DNA of 64,000 bases from an uncultured Lachnospiraceae bacterium (lineage in GTDB: Bacteria > Bacillota > Clostridia > Lachnospirales > Lachnospiraceae). Location: the NCBI GenBank assembly GCA_945949085.1, contig CAMFDJ010000009.1, positions 23,210-87,209 of the forward strand, given 5' to 3'. Shown in pieces: positions 1 to 7,183 of this stretch. Within the stretch, counting starts at the first letter, position 1. Every line of letters begins with the position of its first letter. A program made the translations under genes and the position numbers. The notes below the pieces were generated by a model. That model made no database searches, had not been told where the DNA came from, and saw only the letters and a list, made by a program, of their open reading frames with translations.

Positions 1-1519
1 ACTTGACAGCGGCGTGACGGAATATACAAAGGGAGTTGGACAGTTGGCACAGGGCACTGTCTCCTTAAAACAAGGAACAGAGCAACTCGCTGCAAGTGTG
101 CCGGATCTGACAGATGGTGTCAGCAAGTTAAAACAAGGCTCTTCCGATGCAAAGGATGGCATTGACCAGATTGTGGCAGGCTATGCCGGAGACGGGACAG
201 ATGCAAACCCGGGTGCGGCAAAAGGGGCAAAGTCGCTTGCCAAGGGAGCAAAGGATCTGGCAGCCGGCACACCGGCACTTGTGGCAGGTGCAAATAAGCT
301 GGCACAAAATGCGCCCACATTGGCACAGGGAGCGAAGCAGGTCAGTGATGGGGTAGATGCGCTGAGACAGGGAATCGACAATATGTTCCAGACAATTGAT
401 ACCAGCATTGGGCAGCAGCAGGCAGCGCAGGCAGAGCTTTCAGCGCAGCTTGCCACTTACACAGATCAGACGAGTGGGAAGATTGCCCAGGATGTGACAA
501 GTATTGCATCTACCGCCGCAGGCGTTGGCGCAAGTGTCGGTGCAAATGCAGTGATATCTGCAGTGCAGACGCAGCTTGGTCAGGCTATCACCGGATACCT
601 TTCGCAAAATCCGGATGCGACGACAGCAGACCTTGCAACCTTTCTGCAGACAGCAATGACACAGCTTGATCTTTCAGGGGATCAGAGCCAGCTTGCCGCT
701 GCAATCGGCAGTCAGCTTGCCACCGATCCTTCCATGCAAAGTGCTAAGGCAACCTTTTTGACTGATCTGCAGGATATGGGAACGGTTGCCGGAAATCTTG
801 GCGGCGCAGCGGGCGCAGTGACGGCTTTGCAGACTGTAAAACAGGGCGCAGAGGGCAGCAATCTTTCCGGCAATCTGGATACACTTTCTGCCGGTGCAAA
901 AAGTGTTTCGGATGGCACTGCGGCATTTTCTACCGGTGCAGCAAGTCTGGCAGAGGGTGCCGGTCAGATAGATGCCGGAGTCAGTCAGCTTGCCACGGGT
1001 GCAGAGTCTCTGAACAAAGGCATCAACGGCTATACAGATGAAAAAGGAAACAAAGTCACAGGTCTGTATGATGGCAGCAAATCACTCCAGAGGGGGCTGA
1101 AAAAGCTGAAAAGCGGAATGACCGATCTGAGCAAGGGCAGCACAGATTTGGCAGATGGTGTCAAAAAACTTGATAAAGGTGCGGGAGATTTAATGGCCGG
1201 TGCAGGCAAGCTTGACAGTAATTCTGCCACGCTGACAGGCGGAAGCTCCAAAATTCTGGAAGCAGGCGGACTTTTGGCAGATGGCGTCGAGACACTGGAC
1301 GCGGGCGCAGGCAAGTTACAGGAAGGTATGCTTAAATTTGATGCAGAAGGCATTCAGAAGCTTACAAATGCATTTGACGGAGATTTGAGCGATTTGTATG
1401 ACCGCATTGAGGCGGCAGGAGAAGCAGCGGAAAATTATGATAATTTCAGCGGCAAAGCTGACGGAAAAGCAGGAAATGTCAAGTTTATTATCAAAACTGG
1501 TGCTGTTAAAGTACAGTAA
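1..1519 (+). CDS. Heptad-repeat (xxxLxxG) surface/membrane-associated protein, C-terminal part
   Basis: The frame is open from base 2 without a start, so the N-terminus lies outside the window. About 505 residues are visible, built of short repeats with Leu and Gly in fixed places (GVGQLAQGTVSLKQGTEQLA and many like it). This pattern is known from YhgE/Pip-type and some MMPL-linked membrane proteins, where it forms a long helical extracellular segment. A less repetitive Gln/Ala-rich stretch covers about residues 125-270. The visible C-terminus has no membrane segment, so any anchor must be in the missing part. Family-level call only; function unknown. Confidence 0.7.
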   Translation, partial: LDSGVTEYTKGVGQLAQGTVSLKQGTEQLAASVPDLTDGVSKLKQGSSDAKDGIDQIVAGYAGDGTDANPGAAKGAKSLAKGAKDLAAGTPALVAGANKLAQNAPTLAQGAKQVSDGVDALRQGIDNMFQTIDTSIGQQQAAQAELSAQLATYTDQTSGKIAQDVTSIASTAAGVGASVGANAVISAVQTQLGQAITGYLSQNPDATTADLATFLQTAMTQLDLSGDQSQLAAAIGSQLATDPSMQSAKATFLTDLQDMGTVAGNLGGAAGAVTALQTVKQGAEGSNLSGNLDTLSAGAKSVSDGTAAFSTGAASLAEGAGQIDAGVSQLATGAESLNKGINGYTDEKGNKVTGLYDGSKSLQRGLKKLKSGMTDLSKGSTDLADGVKKLDKGAGDLMAGAGKLDSNSATLTGGSSKILEAGGLLADGVETLDAGAGKLQEGMLKFDAEGIQKLTNAFDGDLSDLYDRIEAAGEAAENYDNFSGKADGKAGNVKFIIKTGAVKVQ

Positions 1520-1583
1520 AATGTGCTATCCTTATTATATAAATGATAGGATGCCAAAAGCAAAAAGTGCGGAGCAATCCGTT

Positions 1584-1620
1584 GATATCATGGGGCAAAA
1601 TACCTTTTGCGCCCGATATC
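1584..1620 (+). promoter_or_regulatory. Leader hairpin before the DUF6465 gene, possible ribosome-site switch
   Basis: GGGGCAAAA (1592-1600) pairs with TTTTGCGCCC (1605-1614) with one bulged G, and GATATC (1584-1589) pairs with GATATC (1615-1620), giving about 15 bp around a 4-nt loop. The 3' arm CCTTTTGC (1603-1610) is also an exact complement of GCAAAAGG (1642-1649), which contains the Shine-Dalgarno of the next gene. The two pairings exclude each other. There is no U-run, so it is not an ordinary terminator. The pairings are read from the sequence; regulation is inferred. Confidence 0.45.
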
Positions 1621-1659
1621 ATGCTATTGGATATGTCACATGCAAAAGGGGGTAGTGAT

Positions 1660-1878
1660 ATGGCAGAAAAAAAGATACCAAAGGCTGAAGTGATTCTGCA
1701 GTATCGTCAGCTGGAATGTAACATGGAAACAGTAATGCAGCGTATTTATGAGCAGTATGAGCGCAAGGGAAATGATCTTGCAGGCATTGAAAAGCTGCAG
1801 GTATATGTTAAACCGGAAGATTTTGCCGCCTATTTTGTGATCAATGATTCGTATGATGGCAAGGTTCCGCTGTTCTGA
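1660..1878 (+). CDS. DUF6465 family small protein
   Basis: A 72-residue protein starting at ATG 1660 behind AAAAGGGGG. Longer readings upstream lack a ribosome site. The C-terminal half (LQVYVKPEDFAAYFVINDSY) matches the pattern I know for DUF6465 proteins of Clostridia, in which a tyrosine-lysine-proline strand precedes AAYFVIN. No membrane segment or catalytic motif is visible. The biochemical role of the family is unknown. A leader with two alternative hairpins (1584-1649) precedes it, so translation may be controlled. Confidence 0.7.
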   Translation: MAEKKIPKAEVILQYRQLECNMETVMQRIYEQYERKGNDLAGIEKLQVYVKPEDFAAYFVINDSYDGKVPLF

Positions 1879-1939
1879 CATACGGTATGCGAATCGGAAA
1901 TTGTGAAACCCATATTGGGCATAGAAAGGAGCGTTAGTG

Positions 1940-2524
1940 ATGTGTATCGGTATCATTTCCATGACCGCGATAGCGGTTGCACTGGGACTGGATTTGTTTG
2001 CCAGATCTGCTTGTCATGGAGCGCTCCTTTCCACGATTCATAAGGGAAAACTCATCATCGGTATCCTGGTGTTTGCCGCTTATCAGATTTTTCTGCTTGG
2101 TACAGGATATGCTATTGCATCGTGGATGCAGTTTGCTCATCTCTCTGAGCGGGGAGATGCATTAAATGCGATTTTGTGTATCCTTATTTTCTGCGTCATT
2201 GCAGTGCGTATGCTGCAAAGTGCAGTCAGAAACGAAGATATGGTGGAACGCAGACAAAATGAAGATTACATGAAAAAGATATTTGTTTCACTTTGTCTGC
2301 AGGTTGGCTTTTATACATTTCTGACAGGATTCGGACTGGGACTTGTGCGTGTTGTGCACATCACTCTTCTGGGGATCCTAGTTTTCTTTGGTGCTGTTTT
2401 TATCATCGCCGGACTGGAATGCGGTTATCATTACGGCTATCGACTCAAGACAAAGGCCTATGCGCTTGGCGGCATGCTTCTTCTTGGAACGATGGTGGTT
2501 CTGGCCGTGTTTGCCTTGCAATAG
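1940..2524 (+). CDS. MntP-like six-helix membrane protein (possible manganese exporter)
   Basis: About 194 residues, mostly hydrophobic, in roughly six membrane segments. The first segment carries AVALGLDLFARSACHG, resembling the start of MntP manganese exporters (small helix with a conserved Asp, then Gly). A second half-repeat has GLECGYHYGYR followed by a final GG-rich helix, also MntP-like. ATG 1940 is preferred because AGGAG ends 8 bases upstream; GTG 1937 is possible. The similarity is to the fold pattern and two motifs, so the substrate is inferred. It sits alone between DUF6465 and a leftward operon. Confidence 0.5.
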   Translation: MCIGIISMTAIAVALGLDLFARSACHGALLSTIHKGKLIIGILVFAAYQIFLLGTGYAIASWMQFAHLSERGDALNAILCILIFCVIAVRMLQSAVRNEDMVERRQNEDYMKKIFVSLCLQVGFYTFLTGFGLGLVRVVHITLLGILVFFGAVFIIAGLECGYHYGYRLKTKAYALGGMLLLGTMVVLAVFALQ

Positions 2525-2544
2525 AAAGATTTAAAGTGTAATGA

Positions 2545-4167
2545 TCATGGGATGACATGCGCGCTTGTTGCCTTTCCGGCCCTGTAGACGGACAGGTTAA
2601 AGGTGCGCAGTGTCATTCTTTCATTTTCTGCCTGAATAAATCGGATATAATCTTTTTTGTCCGGATAGTAAGGGCGATAATCCATTTCTTTGCAGGAATC
2701 CTGCGTCACTTCCACATTGTCAAAGTAACCTGCTTTTTCCATCAGGGGAGCAGCATCGAGACTGAGCTGGTACAAATAAGAATCCTGGGCAGTGGAATTT
2801 GCAATATTATAGGAGGCGATCACGCGGTCGGGTCTTACTAGGGAGAATACAATGTAGGTTACCGTTACAACTGTCATCATAAAAGAAAACAGCGGAAACG
2901 CTTCTTTATAGATTGAGATTACAACGCCTGTCAGACAGAGCAACAGTACAAAGAGTGCGGTCAGTACAAACAGACGCAGGAAGGTCAGATTGTAAGTCTG
3001 TATGTAAAGAATCATACGCATAGTGCTTGAGGCGATCATGATATAGGTACAGCCGCAGATGACAGTCAGAATCCCCTTGAGGATTTTGTTATCCTGATAA
3101 TGCTTCATGCAGAACAGCACGAGGCAGAGATTGATCAGGCAGACAAATAAAAGCTGGAAGAAACCTTCTCTGGCGTATGCGGCATAGGTGTAGCCATCCG
3201 GCAGCTGCATATTGCCGATAAACAGATACATAATCTGGATGATGGAAAATGCCAGGTAAATGACTGTCAGAACCAGTGTAAAGGTGATAGCGACAACAGG
3301 TTCCATAGTCCGGTGGTCTTTCATTTTGTCATCAATCCCTTCTCCGGCAAGCTCGATTAAAATGCCGTAGGAAGCCATGATACCGAAAAGCACCAGAAAA
3401 GCCATCAGAAACAGATTACCGAATTTGATATTTTCCAAAAGGTTCGCAAACAGCCTGTCGGTAAAATGGCGGAAAACGGCATCTGCGCTCAGGAGCAGGG
3501 AACCGACAACAGCCAGCAGAGGTATTGCGATCAGTATCCCCAGAAAAACAGAATAAAGGCGGCGGCTTTTCTCTGTCTGCCTTTGTTTCAGATAAAGCCC
3601 AAGGCTCCTAAAGGGATAGCCGATATTACCGACGGAGCAGAAAATCGTCTTCAGCAGGCTTCCCAGATATTTGGAAAAGTCCCATTTCCCTGTCTCATAA
3701 AAATGCTGCAGTAAAAAGCAGAAAAGCAGCAGAATCATCCCGGTATAATTTAAGAAGATCAATACACCGCTGTCAGTCAGCATGTTGGAAAGCCCCAAAA
3801 GGAAAATGCTGATGCCGTAAAACAGCTTCTTTGGGAGCGGGCAGGTGATATCAAGCCGGTAAAAGCTGTAGAGATAAAAGGCAAGTGTTCCGATGCCGAG
3901 CAGTGGCGATGTCACGCCTTTCACATTGCGGTACAGACAGAAGCAGAAGAAAATGCCATAGAGAAAGCTTGCAAGGCCAAAGGGCATGAAAGATTCTACA
4001 ATCTCTCTGATTTTTTCTGTTTTGTAGCATGGTGTCGGCTCCGGCTGTTGCATTGTGACAGGAACAGAATCCGGTGTATGGTTCTGCGTATTTTCTTGTA
4101 TATTCTGAAATGTGTTTACAATTGTATTTTTCTGCGGTGGCAGGGTTTGGTTCGCTTCTGTTGTCAT
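2545..4167 (-). CDS. DUF4173 family multi-pass membrane protein
   Basis: A 540-residue protein with a polar, Gln/Pro-rich N-terminal tail of about 65 residues followed by ten or more hydrophobic segments. Near the C-terminus RPDRVIASYNIANS matches the hallmark of DUF4153/DUF4173 proteins (asparagine-rich loop after the last helix). A soluble tail of about 80 residues follows. Start ATG 4167 has AAGGAGG 8 bases upstream. It lies 36 bases downstream of a YozG-type regulator gene and so probably ends a three-gene operon. The function of the family is unknown. Confidence 0.75.
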   Translation of the reverse strand: MTTEANQTLPPQKNTIVNTFQNIQENTQNHTPDSVPVTMQQPEPTPCYKTEKIREIVESFMPFGLASFLYGIFFCFCLYRNVKGVTSPLLGIGTLAFYLYSFYRLDITCPLPKKLFYGISIFLLGLSNMLTDSGVLIFLNYTGMILLLFCFLLQHFYETGKWDFSKYLGSLLKTIFCSVGNIGYPFRSLGLYLKQRQTEKSRRLYSVFLGILIAIPLLAVVGSLLLSADAVFRHFTDRLFANLLENIKFGNLFLMAFLVLFGIMASYGILIELAGEGIDDKMKDHRTMEPVVAITFTLVLTVIYLAFSIIQIMYLFIGNMQLPDGYTYAAYAREGFFQLLFVCLINLCLVLFCMKHYQDNKILKGILTVICGCTYIMIASSTMRMILYIQTYNLTFLRLFVLTALFVLLLCLTGVVISIYKEAFPLFSFMMTVVTVTYIVFSLVRPDRVIASYNIANSTAQDSYLYQLSLDAAPLMEKAGYFDNVEVTQDSCKEMDYRPYYPDKKDYIRFIQAENERMTLRTFNLSVYRAGKATSAHVIP

Positions 4168-4203
4168 AATAAATCCTCCTTATTTCAAGTGTGAGTCATC
4201 ATT

Positions 4204-4431
4204 TTATTCCTTGTTTGGCATATCTTCATCCGGCACATATTCCAGAATATCGCCGGGCTGGCAGTTTAGTGCCTTGCAGATGGCGTCGAGTGTCTGCAGG
4301 CGCACGGCCTTTGCTTTGTTGTTTTTTAATATCGATAAATTGGCAAGTGTAATGTCGACTTCTCCGGCAAGCTCTGTCAGCCCTTTTTTTCGTTTTGCCA
4401 TCATCACATCGAGATTGATCATGATTGCCAT
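4204..4431 (-). CDS. YozG-like XRE-family helix-turn-helix regulator
   Basis: A 75-residue one-domain Cro/CI-type regulator. The pattern MINLDVMMAKRKKGLTELA, then NLSILKNNKAKAVRLQTL and CKALNCQPGDILEY, is that of the YozG family, which is normally found beside DUF2975 membrane genes as it is here. AGGAGG lies 8 bases before ATG 4431. It follows the DUF2975 gene by 45 bases and precedes the DUF4173 gene. The 12-bp direct repeat next to the operon promoter (5004-5036) is its most likely binding site. Confidence 0.85.
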   Translation of the reverse strand: MAIMINLDVMMAKRKKGLTELAGEVDITLANLSILKNNKAKAVRLQTLDAICKALNCQPGDILEYVPDEDMPNKE

Positions 4432-4476
4432 GTGGGTTTCCTCCTGTCATTTCGTTTTTTCGGTCAGAAAGCTGCG

Positions 4477-4923
4477 TCAGATGGTCAGATCATTTTCCAG
4501 CTTATAGCGCACTGCCTGGTCAAATACACGGGCGAGTACCTTGCTGAACAGACCGGCTATGACAAATACCAAAATGATGATCAGAACAGCCGGCGTTATG
4601 TAGAGAAACAGGCGAAAAAACGTGACACCCGCAATCAGAAAGCTGTAGGTTCCCATTCGCTGCAGCGCTTTTACATTTTCCATGACAAAGCAGTCTTCCT
4701 TCAGAACCGTGTCAAACATTCTGCGGAGCTGTCCGATGATCAGGATGGCAAGTATGCCAGACAGAAAGAACAGGATAACTAAAGGCCAGTAAAAGGTTTC
4801 AAACCGGCTGTTGTATTGCCCATACCACTTGAAGGATACAGGCAGCGAGATACAGACCAGCATGCCGCCGAAATACATAAAGTCTAAGATAAATTTTGTC
4901 AGTTTTGTGAGATTGTCTTTCAT
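4477..4923 (-). CDS. DUF2975 family membrane protein
   Basis: A 148-residue integral membrane protein with four predicted helices (about residues 10-30, 45-65, 92-110, 112-135) and a short charged N-terminus. Size, helix spacing and linkage to a YozG-type regulator fit DUF2975. Family function is unknown; such pairs are widespread in Firmicutes. It is the first gene of a leftward operon read from the promoter at 4974-5002, with GAAAGGA before the ATG. Confidence 0.8.
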   Translation of the reverse strand: MKDNLTKLTKFILDFMYFGGMLVCISLPVSFKWYGQYNSRFETFYWPLVILFFLSGILAILIIGQLRRMFDTVLKEDCFVMENVKALQRMGTYSFLIAGVTFFRLFLYITPAVLIIILVFVIAGLFSKVLARVFDQAVRYKLENDLTI

Positions 4924-4973
4924 AAATCAAATCCTTTCTCCCTTTCTCCGATAAGGTTTTACTGATTGAGCTT

Positions 4974-5002
4974 ACTATACGCCATGTTGTTTCGAATGTC
5001 AA
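4974..5002 (-). promoter_or_regulatory. Promoter of the DUF2975/HTH/DUF4173 operon
   Basis: On the minus strand a perfect -35 TTGACA (5002-4997) is followed after exactly 17 bases by TATAGT (4979-4974). It lies about 50 bases before the DUF2975 start. Confidence 0.75.
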
Positions 5003-5003
5003 C

Positions 5004-5036
5004 AAAAATTTATTGTAATTTGATAAAAATTTATTG
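5004..5036. repeat. 12-bp direct repeat beside the DUF2975 promoter, probable operator
   Basis: AAAAATTTATTG occurs at 5004-5015 and again at 5025-5036, a 21-bp period (two helical turns). The first copy abuts the -35 box of the leftward operon. Placement and phasing fit a binding site for the operon's own regulator; that is inference. Confidence 0.5.
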
Positions 5037-5085
5037 GAACGCAGGATAGTGAAAAAAGAGCGAACAAAAGTAGCTGAAATAAGCC

Positions 5086-5154
5086 CGGGCAAAACGTTAT
5101 GGCCTGCCCGTAAGAGCAACAAAAACTCCACGAGGTCGCGACTCGTGGGGTTTT
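5086..5154 (+). terminator. Two hairpins, the second a strong terminator-like stem
   Basis: CGGGCA (5086-5091) pairs with TGCCCG (5105-5110). Then the arms 5122-5134 and 5142-5154 form a 13-bp stem with one G-T pair around a 7-base loop, with A-rich and T-rich ends so that it could stop transcription in both directions. No protein gene lies on the plus strand between 1878... and here except the genes ending at 2524, so this may mark the 3' end of a small RNA starting near 5040, or shield the tRNA from antisense reading. Confidence 0.5.
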
Positions 5155-5200
5155 CGATTCTGTTTTTGGCAAGGATATTATAAAAAAATAAAAAAGGCAC

Positions 5201-5232
5201 TTGCAAAAAGTTGCAAATGTATGTAATATAAT
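5201..5232 (+). promoter_or_regulatory. Probable tRNA-Pro promoter
   Basis: A perfect -10 TATAAT (5227-5232) lies 12 bases before the tRNA. The best -35 is TTGCAA at 5201-5206, but the spacing of 20 is long; a second TTGCAA at 5211-5216 is too close. Confidence 0.45.
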
Positions 5233-5244
5233 AAGGCACGATAA

Positions 5245-5319
5245 CGGGGTGTGGCTCAGTTTGGTTAGAGCGCCGTCTTAGGGAGGCGGAGGTCGCAAGT
5301 TCGAATCTTGTCACTCCGA
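5245..5319 (+). tRNA. tRNA-Pro (anticodon AGG)
   Basis: A full cloverleaf can be drawn. The acceptor stem is CGGGGTG with CACTCCG (one G-T pair), the D stem GCTC/GAGC, the anticodon stem CCGTC/GGCGG with loop TTAGGGA, and the T stem GCAAG/CTTGT with loop TTCGAAT. The anticodon is AGG and the base after it is G, as usual for proline. The C1-G72 pair is typical of bacterial tRNA-Pro. CCA is not encoded. A strong terminator follows at 5335-5374. Confidence 0.9.
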
Positions 5320-5334
5320 TTTATGATAGAAGCT

Positions 5335-5374
5335 GTCTTATCAAAGATTTGAAATCCTTGATAAGACTTTTTTT
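5335..5374 (+). terminator. Terminator of tRNA-Pro
   Basis: GTCTTATCAA (5335-5344) and TTGATAAGAC (5358-5367) form a perfect 10-bp stem followed by seven T. Confidence 0.9.
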
Positions 5375-5381
5375 ATAGCAA

Positions 5382-5431
5382 GAAAATCGGAGATCGCGGA
5401 GCGCGAATGCCGCGAAAGTGGCATGATTTTC
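5382..5431. other. Compact three-way-junction element
   Basis: Three stems fit together. GAAAATC (5382-5388) pairs with GATTTTC (5425-5431). CGCG (5395-5398) pairs with CGCG (5402-5405) around GAG. ATGCCGC (5407-5413) pairs with GTGGCAT (5418-5424) around a GAAA tetraloop. It lies just past the tRNA terminator and outside any gene. It could be a small structured RNA or a dispersed palindromic repeat; I do not recognise a known family. Confidence 0.45.
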
Positions 5432-5563
5432 GAGTGGTAGAGGAAGGGAGTTAATGTGAAGCAAAAATAAAAAAGTAAATCTTGTTTGAATATAAAACTT
5501 GTATTAATATGTAGATATCTATTATATCTGAAATTATTATCAAGAGGTTGAGGGGAGAATAAA

Positions 5564-6034
5564 ATGTACCGGTATAAGCCAATTCGCTATTTATTCCGTG
5601 TGTTTAATCTTATAATTTATGCAGCAGTTATTTCTTTTGCTTTTATTGCTATTCGTGAAGAAATATATGTGTCTGATTTGATGGATATAGTATTCAAAGA
5701 CTATGGTATGAATCCCCAACGATGTATTTATCTGTCTGCCTTTTTGTTGATAAATGTTGGTATTATCATGTTATTCAAATTATTTAGCAAAGAACAAACA
5801 GGTGCAATTCTATATTACATATGTGACTTTATTATTCGAATCACTTTTTCTATTCCATTGTCATTTATTATTCTTTATTTTGTATTTTATAGATTTTGTG
5901 GATTATTACTTGGGAATGCAGTTGTGCAGGCTATAGTATTTGTTGCTTTGTTTGCTCTATTTGATTTTTTAATGAGATGGCAAATCATGTTTCGATTGGG
6001 AGTAAATTATTTCAAAATTCACGACAAAGTATAG
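5564..6034 (+). CDS. AT-rich orphan membrane protein, unknown function
   Basis: A 156-residue protein with four hydrophobic segments (about residues 12-30, 52-72, 82-105, 112-135) and a positively charged N-terminus. GAGGGGAG precedes the ATG. Base composition and codon use (many ATT, TTT, TTA) differ clearly from the genes around it. Together with its position behind a tRNA gene this suggests acquisition. No family recognised. Confidence 0.6.
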   Translation: MYRYKPIRYLFRVFNLIIYAAVISFAFIAIREEIYVSDLMDIVFKDYGMNPQRCIYLSAFLLINVGIIMLFKLFSKEQTGAILYYICDFIIRITFSIPLSFIILYFVFYRFCGLLLGNAVVQAIVFVALFALFDFLMRWQIMFRLGVNYFKIHDKV

Positions 6035-6099
6035 ATTTTGTTGTGTCAATAGATTAGTGGAGTAGAATTAGAAGAAAGTGATGACAGAGGGGAGAACTC

Positions 6100-6474
6100 A
6101 TGAAGCTTGTAGAATGTTTCAGACGATTTGGGGGAGATTATGAGGAGACGAAAAAGCGTCTCTATACGGATGAGCTGGTTACAAAGATGCTTCTGAAATT
6201 CTTAGAAGATCCCAATTATGGACGGCTTAGTCATGCACTTGAAGAAGAGGATTTTGAAGATGCTTTTGAGGCAGCGCATGCCTTAAAGGGGGTCAGCCGG
6301 AATCTGGGTTTTTCCGGACTTGCCGAATCAAGCGATGCACTGACTGAGCTTTTGCGCGGTAAAACGGCGACGCAGATTGACAGAAAAATGTGCGAAGAGC
6401 TGTGGCAGCAGGTGGCAAGGGACTACGCGCAGGTTATGGATGCGCTTTTGTGGCTGCAAAGTGAAATGTTCTAG
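6100..6474 (+). CDS. Hpt-domain phosphotransfer protein
   Basis: A 124-residue, one-domain protein. The motif AAHALKGVSRNLGFSGL (about residues 58-74) is the histidine phosphotransfer site, with the phosphorylated His in HALKG. Such proteins shuttle phosphate between a hybrid kinase and a response regulator. No kinase or receiver gene is adjacent, so its partners are elsewhere. GGGGAG precedes the ATG. Its stop overlaps the tail of the convergent acetyltransferase gene by 4 bases. Confidence 0.85.
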   Translation: MKLVECFRRFGGDYEETKKRLYTDELVTKMLLKFLEDPNYGRLSHALEEEDFEDAFEAAHALKGVSRNLGFSGLAESSDALTELLRGKTATQIDRKMCEELWQQVARDYAQVMDALLWLQSEMF

Positions 6475-6914
6475 GTCTCTTCTTTTTTCTTGCGGAAGAA
6501 CATCCGGTATTCCACTTCTCCCAGATCCTCGTCAATGGATTCGTCTATTTTCATAAAATTACGATTTTCGTAATAGCGGACAGCACCATAATTATTTTCA
6601 AATACATCCAGTTCCAGCACATCATAGCTTTCGAGCAGATATGACAGGAGCTTCGTGCCGATGCCCTGCCCCCGGTATTCCTGCTTGACAAACAGACCGC
6701 GGATATACCCTTCCTCCACACCGACAAAGCCGACTACCTTGCCGCCTATTTCGTACACATAAACCTCTGAGCGGGGGATCAGGCGAGAAACGTAGCCAAA
6801 ATTCCTATCCCAATATTCCTTTGGCACAAAGTCATGCGCTTCCAGATTACCGTCATACCAGATCTTCATGACTTCTTTTAAATCCATATCATAAAATTTG
6901 CGTATATACTCCAT
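6471..6914 (-). CDS. GNAT-family N-acetyltransferase
   Basis: A 147-residue protein with the GNAT fold pattern: a beta strand VVGFVGVEEGYIRGLFV, then the acetyl-CoA loop EYRGQGIGTKLLSYLL (about residues 98-113), then NYGAVRYYENRNF, typical of motif B. Substrate unknown; the size and N-terminus resemble YiaC-like enzymes that act on lysines or small amines, which is only a guess. Convergent with the Hpt gene. Confidence 0.85.
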   Translation of the reverse strand: MEYIRKFYDMDLKEVMKIWYDGNLEAHDFVPKEYWDRNFGYVSRLIPRSEVYVYEIGGKVVGFVGVEEGYIRGLFVKQEYRGQGIGTKLLSYLLESYDVLELDVFENNYGAVRYYENRNFMKIDESIDEDLGEVEYRMFFRKKKEET

Positions 6915-7183
6915 AAAATACCCCTCGCCTTACTGAAAGCCGCATCATATGCCCTGTCATGGCCAATCTGACCGATGATATGTCTGCCCCCTGTTTATGT
7001 TTCCTGTAGTTTGAATCAGTATATCATAGGAAATGCCTGTCTGCATAGAAAAATATTGCTTTTCGCAGGTATATGCTTTACTATTTTGGTGTGAGCGTCG
7101 GAAGTGAAACTGTGACGCAAAACAGATATAGAAGGCAAATGCATCATTATATTAGAAAATAGAACGAACAACAGGAGGAAAGC

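Noticed and set aside
4799..5314. 171-codon minus-strand frame beginning MTRFELATSASLRRRS
   Set aside because: This start is the well-known false translation of an antisense tRNA gene; it overlaps tRNA-Pro and the DUF2975 gene.
6915..7183. TPP riboswitch expected before thiC
   Set aside because: No CTGAGA or GGGAAC-type core is present on either strand. Only a small GCGTC/GACGC hairpin is seen.
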